Shown here piece after piece: positions 1-5,311 of a DNA stretch of 24,116 nt. The position numbers and the translations under genes are program-made. This DNA is from JBCCYM01 sp039190005 (lineage in GTDB: Bacteria; Pseudomonadota; Gammaproteobacteria; UBA12402), in assembly GCA_039190005.1 (NCBI GenBank), contig JBCCYM010000020.1, positions 1-24,116 on the forward strand, read 5' to 3'. Within the stretch, counting starts at the first letter, position 1. Each line of letters begins with the position of its first letter. The notes beneath the pieces were generated by a model, which worked only from the letters and a program-made list of their open reading frames with translations, was not told where the DNA came from and searched no databases.

Positions 1-118
1 CAAAATTTTTGTATCAGTCACATTAATTTAATTAAAAAGCACTCAAAAATGTTTAAAAATACAAAATTACAAGTTCTAACGTTTACAGTTAGTTACGGCA
101 GATTAGGAAATTTACGAC

Positions 119-230
119 TATAATATAAGTGTACGTTGATAAACTTAGGAGGTAACTGCCATGCTTGGGTTCTAATCAATACAAACGGCTTGATATATCA
201 TTCTTAAGTTTGGCATGTCAAGCCGCTTTT
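119..230 (+). ncRNA. possible small transcript with a 4-codon ORF
   Basis: Seen: a perfect -10 hexamer TATAAT at 119-124, a very strong Shine-Dalgarno TAGGAGGT at 146-153, and 7 nt later an ATG at 161 that opens a frame of only four codons (Met-Leu-Gly-Phe, stop at 173-175). A hairpin followed by CTTTT ends the unit at about 230. No good -35 hexamer is visible. Inference: this could be a transcript of about 100 nt carrying a minimal leader-type peptide, or the surviving 5' end of a deleted gene. No known RNA family is recognised. Confidence 0.3.
186..230 (+). terminator. hairpin terminator
   Basis: CGGCTTGA at 186-193 pairs perfectly with TCAAGCCG at 218-225, and two further pairs (one G-U) extend the stem. 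The loop is about 20 nt and CTTTT follows on the plus strand. It would end the candidate small transcript on the plus strand. It also lies 74 nt past the stop of the minus-strand hydrolase gene, where it could act in the other direction with a poorer U tail. Confidence 0.45.
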
Positions 231-303
231 CAACACACGCACTTCTGCTTAACTTTCCCACCACCAACGCACTAAAAATTTGTGATTTGCTTTATATAAT
301 CTG

Positions 304-1017
304 TTATTCAAAACATTCCGATAAAAAATCAAACGCTATTAACCAACCTCGTTCTGCTGACAAAGCGTTATAAGCATTACCGATGCTCGGATCATCTGCC
401 TCAGGATTAGTAAAGGCATGTTTGGTCTGACTGAAGGCGTGTAATTGCCAGTCTGCCTGGCATTGTGTCATTTCATCCATAAATTCACACACTTTTTCTG
501 GCGGCACGGAAGGATCATCATAGCCATGCAGAACCAGTAGTTTTGTTGCGATGTTAGCGTCAGCACTCCAATCCGGTTTGGTCAGATTGCCATGAAAACT
601 GACAACACCCTTTAAATGACAACCGGCGCGCGCCATATCCAAGCCACACAACCCGCCAAAGCAAAAACCAACCAAGGCGATTCGATCATTATCGACGTTA
701 GACATTTGACAAACCGCATCTAGCCCGGCTTTCAAGCGTTGCAATAACAAGCTTCTATTTTCAAATAAAGGCATGACCAATTGCATATTTTCTTCTTTAT
801 TACTACCGAGTTTCGCCTCGCCGTAAACATCCAAGGCGATACCAATATAACCCAGTTCAGTCATACGCTCAGCTTGATCGCAGGCAAATTTGTCACGTCC
901 CGCCCAAGCCGGCGCAATGAGCACTGCCGGTGTTTTCTCTCGCAAATTTTCGGGGAAAGCACAGAAGGCTCGGAAAGTAATCGTATCGTGCTGATAGGTT
1001 AGTTCTTGTGTGGTCAT
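304..1017 (-). CDS. dienelactone hydrolase family protein (intact copy)
   Basis: A 237-residue alpha/beta hydrolase of the dienelactone hydrolase (DLH) family, presumably cytoplasmic because no signal peptide is seen. The family hydrolyses lactone or ester bonds with a Cys-Asp-His triad. The nucleophile elbow GFCFGG puts Cys at residue 119. HGYDDPSVP supplies the acid, probably Asp168, and TKHAF supplies His200. The ATG at 1015-1017 follows AAGGAG with good spacing, and the length is normal for the family. A second copy of exactly the same length lies at 3634-4347 but carries an internal stop. The two differ at roughly a fifth to a quarter of residues, with all triad residues shared. No catabolic partner genes surround it, so the natural substrate is unknown. 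Upstream, a TGCTATGAT at about 1066-1074 on the minus strand could be an extended -10 promoter. Confidence 0.88.
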   Translation of the reverse strand: MTTQELTYQHDTITFRAFCAFPENLREKTPAVLIAPAWAGRDKFACDQAERMTELGYIGIALDVYGEAKLGSNKEENMQLVMPLFENRSLLLQRLKAGLDAVCQMSNVDNDRIALVGFCFGGLCGLDMARAGCHLKGVVSFHGNLTKPDWSADANIATKLLVLHGYDDPSVPPEKVCEFMDEMTQCQADWQLHAFSQTKHAFTNPEADDPSIGNAYNALSAERGWLIAFDFLSECFE

Positions 1018-1141
1018 TATAGCGGCTCCTTTTTATAAAAAGTTAGTTTATTCATACTAAACAAAATCATAGCATAAAGTAAACCGGAAAATTATAATAA
1101 CGTCTATCTCATGCCCGCCATCCCTGCTCAGGCGAGAACCT

Positions 1142-1216
1142 TTCGACCCTTCGACCCTTCGACCCTTCGACAAGCTCAGGGACCTCAAGCTCAGGGACCT
1201 CAAGCTTAGGGACTTC
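1142..1216. repeat. two short tandem arrays
   Basis: Almost four copies of an 8-bp unit TTCGACCC (1142-1171) run directly into three copies of a 15-bp unit AAGCTCAGGGACCTC (1172-1216, the third diverged). Both are built from the dispersed motif TTCGACAAGCTCAGG, which recurs in several gaps of this window. The minus strand stays open through here only because the repeat units lack stops; I do not consider it coding. Confidence 0.8.
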
Positions 1217-1246
1217 AGGCCCAGGGCTGGATCCAGAGAATAAACT

Positions 1247-1294
1247 ACAAGCATAAACATTTTTCTTCTGGATCCCCGCCTGTGCGGGGATGAC
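1247..1294. repeat. dispersed palindromic repeat, copy 1
   Basis: The palindrome CCCCGC-CTGT-GCGGGG (1274-1289), followed by ATGAC, is preceded by a conserved arm ACAAGCATAAAC and then CTGGATC. A second copy with the same arm and core lies at 2573-2645, so the repeat unit is longer than the palindrome alone. The core resembles the common short repeats with inverted ATTCCC/GGGAAT ends found in many proteobacteria. Confidence 0.7.
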
Positions 1295-1351
1295 GGGGAG
1301 AGAAAGCGGGGATGACGGCGAGGAAAAGCAGGGATGACGGCGAGGAAAAGC
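1286..1351. repeat. 22-bp tandem repeat, three copies
   Basis: Three adjacent 22-bp units (1286-1307, 1308-1329, 1330-1351) share GGGATGACGG and end in AAAGC. A fourth, degenerate unit may follow to about 1375. The array grows out of the right arm of the palindromic repeat just before it, suggesting local slippage duplication of that arm. Confidence 0.75.
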
Positions 1352-1434
1352 GGGCATAACGAAAACGGGAGAAGCTTCTTACAAATCTTGCATCTTTGAA
1401 TGAGAATAGATAAAATCTCGAGAAATCGCCTTGT

Positions 1435-1567
1435 GGGACCGTTGAAATCTAACAAATCCGTCATTCCCGCGCAGGGTCCCTCCCCGCGAAAGCGGGGACG
1501 GGACTCCAGTTATTTCAAGCAGTTACGCTGCTTGAAATACTAAAATAATTTAGATTTCAACAGTCCC
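1435..1567. mobile_element. MITE-like element
   Basis: A 133-bp element with 18-bp terminal inverted repeats. The left end is GGGACCGTTGAAATCTAA (1435-1452); the right end (1550-1567) is its complement with one mismatch. TTGT lies directly outside both ends (1431-1434 and 1568-1571), as a 4-bp target duplication would. Inside are two hairpins: CCCCGC-GAAA-GCGGGG (1482-1497) with an outer GTCCC/GGGAC pair, and a perfect 12-bp stem with a 5-nt loop (1511-1539). It encodes no protein. The transposase family that could move it is unknown to me. Confidence 0.55.
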
Positions 1568-1581
1568 TTGTTAGTTTTTGC

Positions 1582-1598
1582 AGGGAATATAATTCCCT
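1582..1598 (+). promoter_or_regulatory. candidate def promoter -10 inside a small palindrome
   Basis: TATAAT at 1588-1593 sits inside the palindrome AGGGAAT-ATA-ATTCCCT. Transcription would start near 1600, about 23 nt before the def ATG. No convincing -35 is present at standard spacing; the nearest TTGTTA, at the MITE edge, is 14 bp away. The palindrome could be an operator. Confidence 0.35.
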
Positions 1599-1622
1599 AA
1601 ATGATTAAAATATAAAGATAAT

Positions 1623-2165
1623 ATGACCCTATTAAAAATATTAAACTACCCAAATCCTCGCTTAAAAACAAAAGCACAAACTGTAGAAGATGTTCACAAT
1701 GAAAAAGTACAGCAAATGATCGCCGACATGTTAGAAACCTTACAAAACACACCGCACTGTGGCGGACTGGCGGCGAGTCAGCTTGATATTGCTCACCCTT
1801 TACGTATATTTGTTTTTTACGACAGTGAAGATTCCAGTTCGAATCCAACTTGTATTGTTAATCCTGAGGTCATCAAAACCGAAGGTGAAGTTTTTGAAGA
1901 AGAAGGCTGTATGTCTGTTTACAGTGATCAAATACTGGCGAAAGTCAAACGACCACAACGCACGACTATTAAAGGTTTAGATACGCGCGGTGAAACCATA
2001 GAAATGGCGCGCGAGGGTTATTTGGCTAAACTATTCGTTCATGAATGCGATCATTTAGATGGCAAGCTCTATATCGATTATCTCAAACCGCTCAAACGGA
2101 AACTGATAGAGAAAAAAATTGCTAAAGTCGTCAATAATCACAAAATAGATGAGGTAAACGAATGA
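1623..2165 (+). CDS. def: peptide deformylase (divergent)
   Basis: A 180-residue peptide deformylase, the metalloenzyme that removes the formyl group from the N-terminal Met of new proteins at the ribosome. Motif II reads EEGCMS (metal ligand Cys96) and motif III HECDH (His140, Glu141, His144), so the Fe/Zn site is complete. Motif I reads CGGLAASQ: the usual first Gly is Cys and the usual Pro before the catalytic Gln (Gln53) is Ser. The C-terminal helix is Lys-rich. The shine-dalgarno is weak. It is not beside fmt, as housekeeping def usually is, so it may be a second deformylase. The next gene overlaps it by ATGA, implying translational coupling. Confidence 0.88.
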   Translation: MTLLKILNYPNPRLKTKAQTVEDVHNEKVQQMIADMLETLQNTPHCGGLAASQLDIAHPLRIFVFYDSEDSSSNPTCIVNPEVIKTEGEVFEEEGCMSVYSDQILAKVKRPQRTTIKGLDTRGETIEMAREGYLAKLFVHECDHLDGKLYIDYLKPLKRKLIEKKIAKVVNNHKIDEVNE

Positions 2166-2545
2166 AAAAAATTCTCCCTGTATGCTTATTACTGAGTGTG
2201 CTCAGTGTTGTTAGTGGTGGTTGTGTCGCTATTGTTGCTGGTGGCGCCGCCGGCGCCGGTACCGTGGCTTATATTAAAGGCGTGGCGTCACAGGATTTTC
2301 CTGATTCACTGCAACAAACCAATCGAGCCGCCCAATTAGCGCTAAATACGGTTGCTGGCGGTTATACCGTTGCCGAAGATAAACAAAACACATTGTACGC
2401 CACAAATGCTAATGGTAAAAAAATAGCTATCACTTTAGAGGAAAAAACAGAAGGCATTACCAAGGTCAGTGTGCGTGTGGGTACCTTTGGTGATGAGCAG
2501 CTATCGCGAAGAATTTTGAATGAGATAGGGAAAAATTTAAAATAA
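2162..2545 (+). CDS. small lipoprotein, DUF3568-like
   Basis: A 127-residue protein with a lipoprotein signal peptide: Met-Lys-Lys start, hydrophobic core of about 14 residues, and a lipobox ending SGGC with the acylated Cys at residue 21. A Gly/Ala-rich stretch follows, then a mixed alpha/beta domain. The pattern (short lipoprotein with an AYIKG-like segment after the Gly/Ala run, then a C-terminal half ending in a VRVGTFGDE motif) matches what I recall of DUF3568 proteins of gammaproteobacteria, whose function is unknown. It starts in the def stop codon (ATGA overlap) with GAGGT upstream, so the two are probably one operon. The pairing does not suggest a shared pathway. The protein is predicted to sit at the outer membrane; Gly22-Val after the Cys is compatible with outer-membrane sorting. 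Confidence 0.7.
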   Translation: MKKILPVCLLLSVLSVVSGGCVAIVAGGAAGAGTVAYIKGVASQDFPDSLQQTNRAAQLALNTVAGGYTVAEDKQNTLYATNANGKKIAITLEEKTEGITKVSVRVGTFGDEQLSRRILNEIGKNLK

Positions 2546-2572
2546 AAATAAATTTTTATAATCCTTAAAACC

Positions 2573-2645
2573 ACAGGCATAAACTCTTTTCCGCTGGATT
2601 CCCGCCCTTCGACAAGCTCAGGGACCGCCTGCACGGGAATGACAG
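2573..2645. repeat. dispersed palindromic repeat, copy 2, interrupted
   Basis: Same arm (ACAGGCATAAAC, then CTGGATT) and palindromic ends (ATTCCCG / CGGGAAT) as the copy at 1247-1294. The centre is interrupted by about 23 bp containing the other dispersed motif CCTTCGACAAGCTCAGGGAC, and CCGC is found on both sides (2602-2605 and 2625-2628). It lies between convergent genes and may also work as a bidirectional terminator. Confidence 0.65.
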
Positions 2646-2670
2646 TGAAAGATATTTATTAACAAACCAA

Positions 2671-3489
2671 CTATCGCTTTTTAATACCTATGATTTTATA
2701 GCCCAGCTTTTTCAACAAGGCTTTATATAAGTTATCGACTAAAACATAAGGATGTTTTAAATAGGCACGGTTAAAACATGACACCAACAGGTTAATACTT
2801 GTCGCGTCATCGGTGTAAGTTTGATGCCAACAGCCTGTTGGAATATAAATCATTTGTCCTGGTTTCAATGTCACTTCACAACGCTGTTGGCGTCTTTTGA
2901 CAAAATCAGGATATTGTTTAAGGTCAACCTTATCAAAATCAGTAAACATTGACGTGTGACCAGCGCCAGTAAAGAGTGAGCGCTTGCGGTAATGACGAAA
3001 ACCCGAGGGATAAAATACAAATCGTTTTTCACCAGATAGCTGTAAGTTAAAATTATCACCACCATCAAAATGAACCCCAGTAAAGGCATGGGCAAAATTT
3101 ATCCATAAACGAATTTCTTCGATTTGTGGCAAAAATAAAGTGGCCTGCTCCGGCAGCAATTGTTTGATAATATCGGGGCGATTTTTAATACTCGATAGCA
3201 CAATACAATCAATGCCCTTACTGGTATTCTTGTAAATGGGGTTATCAAAAAATTCATCTAAACTAAGATCAACAAACTCACCATGTAATGAGGCATTGGT
3301 TAGTGATAGAGGTCGTTGCAGTATTGATAACGGTGTGGTGGCAAATAATGTTCTGAGCTTATCAACGACACTCGTATTATCAGATGAGGATGTGGTATTA
3401 AAATCAATCACTAAAGGTTGTCGACCAAATAATCGACGCGGGGATCTGGAATGTAAAGCGCTGTCAACAGAAAGCTGTTTAACTTGCAT
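2671..3489 (-). CDS. cupin_8/JmjC-like Fe(II)/2-oxoglutarate oxygenase
   Basis: A 272-residue protein with the JmjC/cupin_8 core. His140 and Asp142 (HFDGGDN) plus His222 (GCWHQ), preceded by the strand motif PGQMIYIP, give the usual Fe(II) facial triad, and Lys155 with nearby residues could bind 2-oxoglutarate. The family hydroxylates protein or small-molecule substrates; which one here is unknown. There is no signal peptide. The N-terminal 60 residues are variable and basic. The ATG at 3487-3489 has no strong Shine-Dalgarno. The gene stands alone, facing the def-lipoprotein pair across a repeat. It is not next to a ribosomal protein gene, so a ribosomal oxygenase role is not supported by context. 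Confidence 0.78.
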   Translation of the reverse strand: MQVKQLSVDSALHSRSPRRLFGRQPLVIDFNTTSSSDNTSVVDKLRTLFATTPLSILQRPLSLTNASLHGEFVDLSLDEFFDNPIYKNTSKGIDCIVLSSIKNRPDIIKQLLPEQATLFLPQIEEIRLWINFAHAFTGVHFDGGDNFNLQLSGEKRFVFYPSGFRHYRKRSLFTGAGHTSMFTDFDKVDLKQYPDFVKRRQQRCEVTLKPGQMIYIPTGCWHQTYTDDATSINLLVSCFNRAYLKHPYVLVDNLYKALLKKLGYKIIGIKKR

Positions 3490-3554
3490 GATTGTCGTTA
3501 TGATTTACCCAAGAAATGAAGCCATTATAAAAAAATGGGGGTAAAATGTCAATA

Positions 3555-3611
3555 TTATAGCGTGTCCCTAATCAGGCAATATCATTACCACTCAATTAGG
3601 GCACGCTATAA
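3555..3611. repeat. long inverted repeat (terminator or mini-element)
   Basis: TTATAGCGTGTCCCTAAT (3555-3572) is complementary to 3595-3611 apart from one extra T, with a 22-nt loop. It lies 22 nt past the stop of the broken hydrolase copy on the minus strand. As a terminator it lacks a clear U run. Ends in TATA would also fit a small element inserted at TA. I cannot decide between the two. Confidence 0.6.
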
Positions 3612-3633
3612 AATGATTTATTTCCTTAACCGG

Positions 3634-4347
3634 CTACGTGAAACATTCAGATAAGAAATCAAACGCCATCAACCAACCACGTTCAGTCGATACGGCATTG
3701 TAAGCGTTACCCAGCGCGGGATCATCGCTGTTAGGTTCAGTAAACGCGTGTTTGGTATTGCTGAACGCGTGTAATTGCCAGTCCGCCTGACATTTGGTCA
3801 TTTCGTCCATAAATTCACACACTTTGTCCGGTGGGCTCAACGGATCATCGTAACCATGCAATACTAACAGTTTTGTTTGAATCACATCATTGGCTTTCCA
3901 GTCTGGCGCCGCCAGAATACCGTGGAAACTGACAACGCCTTTTAAAGGACAGCCGGCGCGCGCCATATCCAAACCACATAAACCGCCAAGACAAAAACCA
4001 ACAAGCGCGATTCGATCAGCATCAACATTGGGCATCTGAGAAACAGCGTTCAGTCCGGCTTTTAGTCGGGCTAATAACTGGCTTCTATTTTCAATTAAAG
4101 GCATTGCCAACGCCATCATTTCATCTTTATTGGCAGCGATTTTAGCCTAGCCATAAACATCTAAGGCGACACCAATATAACCCGATTCAGCCATACGTTC
4201 AGCCTGCTGACAAGCAAATTCATTACGACCAAAACCCGCGTGGGCGATAAGCACTGTCGGTGTTTTTTCTTTCAACGCTTTAGGCAACGCGCAGAAAGCT
4301 CTGAACGTGATGTTATCATGTTGATAGGTGAGTTCTTGTGTTGTCAT
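3634..4347 (-). pseudogene. dienelactone hydrolase paralogue broken by an amber stop
   Basis: Reads as a full 237-codon DLH-family gene, the same length as the intact copy at 304-1017, except that codon 67 is TAG (4147-4149) where the intact copy has Glu. A single G-to-T change from GAG explains it. The frame is otherwise open from ATG (4345-4347, preceded by AAGGAG) to its stop. GFCLGG with Cys119, HGYDDP and TKHAF are all preserved, so decay is recent or the stop is read through. Restart downstream would give a 161-residue fragment that keeps the triad but lacks the first strands of the fold. The promoter side has a 22-bp palindrome that is absent from the intact copy. Confidence 0.85.
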
Positions 4348-4384
4348 GATATCGCTCCTTTTTTCTATAAGAGATAGTGTATTT

Positions 4385-4406
4385 AAGTGAATAGAAATAT
4401 TCACTT
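4385..4406. promoter_or_regulatory. operator-like palindrome
   Basis: AAGTGAATA (4385-4393) and TATTCACTT (4398-4406) form a perfect inverted repeat around GAAA. It lies 38-59 bp upstream of the ATG of the broken hydrolase gene. The position and 22-bp size suit a dimeric repressor site, though an RNA hairpin is also possible. Confidence 0.4.
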
Positions 4407-4546
4407 TTACAAGCATTTAGAAATAGAGAGGTATCCCCATCGCAAAAACGCGAATGTATGCTAGCAAGAGCGGTATGGCAAGTCAAAGCGTTTGTTTATT
4501 TGTTATCTTGTAGTGGGTCGCGCTCTGGATTTTATCCTGATCCTGC

Positions 4547-4808
4547 GATTCCTGAGCTTGCCGAAGGGTGGTTCCTGAGCCTGTCAAAGGATGGTTCCTG
4601 AGCCTGCTTGCCCTGAGCCTGTCGAAGGGTCGAAGGGTATAACAAGCTTTCCAAAGGCAGGTTTTGAGCTTCGACAAGCTCAGCCATCCATGTCTTAAAA
4701 TCGTTCAAAGGGCGGTCCCTGAGCCTGCTTGCCCTGAGCCTGTCGAAGGGTCGAAGGGTATAACAATATTTCCAAGAGTATGCTTTGGCTTCGACAAGCT
4801 CAGCCATC
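4547..4808. repeat. repeat cluster with a 121-bp direct duplication
   Basis: Two long direct copies (4584-4688 and 4705-4808, offset 121 bp, about 85-90% identical by eye) follow two shorter 23-bp units starting GGTTCCTGAGC or similar (from 4547). Each long copy contains CCTGAGCCTGTCGAAGGG and, further on, the opposite orientation CTTCGACAAGCTCAG, so each can fold into a hairpin. Minus-strand frames through here are open only because of the repeat composition. The rest of the 4348-4945 gap shows only the palindrome at 4385 and the promoter at 4878. Confidence 0.8.
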
Positions 4809-4877
4809 TACGAACTATGAACATTAATCCTGTCTAAGAAAAGCAAGCGCGACGGGAGATGAACACAGGCGTTTGAC

Positions 4878-4910
4878 TTTACAGACAATAATAGCAGTGT
4901 TACTATTATT
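4878..4910 (+). promoter_or_regulatory. promoter with overlapping operator for the VOC-recG unit
   Basis: TTTACA (4878-4883), a 17-bp spacer and TACTAT (4901-4906) form a sigma70-type promoter about 40 bp before the VOC-protein ATG. The inverted repeat AATAATAG (4887-4894) / CTATTATT (4903-4910) covers the spacer and the -10, the place a repressor site would occupy. Confidence 0.45.
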
Positions 4911-4945
4911 TTCATCTTATAACATTTCTCAGGAGTATTATCATC

Positions 4946-5311
4946 ATGATCAAAAAAGTCGCTTTTACCATGTATCCCGTGAAAGACATTCAACGCGTTC
5001 AAAATTTCTATGAACGGACTTTGGGCTTTGTGGTTGGACATATCTCAGATAATGGTCAATGGGTAGAATATGATTTGCCCGGCGGTGGTTGTTTCGCCAT
5101 CACTACCATGGCCGAAGGCGTCGAACCGCATGACAGTGCCGGCGGCAGTGTGGCATTTGAAGTGGATGACCTCGATCAAATGGTGGCGGAATTAAAAGAA
5201 AAAGGCGTGACATTTAAACATGATATATTTTCTTCACCGGTCTGCCGCATGGCAATTATTCTTGATTCAGAAGGTAATGCCCTTGTTTTGCATCAAATTA
5301 ATAAAAAATAA
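4946..5311 (+). CDS. VOC superfamily (glyoxalase/bleomycin-resistance fold) protein
   Basis: A 121-residue single VOC-fold protein made of two beta-alpha-beta-beta-beta halves. The first half has the typical YPVKDIQRVQNFYERTLGF opening and the second half runs from VAFEVDDLDQMV to the closing DSEGNALVLHQ. Members are metal-dependent lyases, dioxygenases or binding proteins acting on small molecules. His and Glu at the usual metal positions are only partly apparent, so no substrate can be named. The ATG has AGGAG about 10 nt upstream. Its stop codon directly abuts the first possible recG start, so the two are probably cotranscribed and coupled. Confidence 0.8.
   Translation: MIKKVAFTMYPVKDIQRVQNFYERTLGFVVGHISDNGQWVEYDLPGGGCFAITTMAEGVEPHDSAGGSVAFEVDDLDQMVAELKEKGVTFKHDIFSSPVCRMAIILDSEGNALVLHQINKK

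Noticed and set aside
1057..1464. Minus-strand open frames of 135 and 82 residues
   Set aside because: They run through tandem and palindromic repeats; the translations are repeat artefacts and no Shine-Dalgarno or family match is seen.
2362..2634. Minus-strand 90-residue frame
   Set aside because: Antisense to the lipoprotein gene and ending in a dispersed repeat.
4441..4500. Possible insertion remnant before the repeat cluster
   Set aside because: No terminal repeats, target duplication or coding remnant is visible.
4483..4807. Minus-strand frames of 64 and 91 residues in the repeat cluster
   Set aside because: Composed almost wholly of duplicated hairpin repeats; similar peptides appear wherever this repeat is translated.
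4547..4808. CRISPR-like array
   Set aside because: Units are unequal, there are only two long copies, spacers are not unique sequences of constant length, and no cas genes are present.
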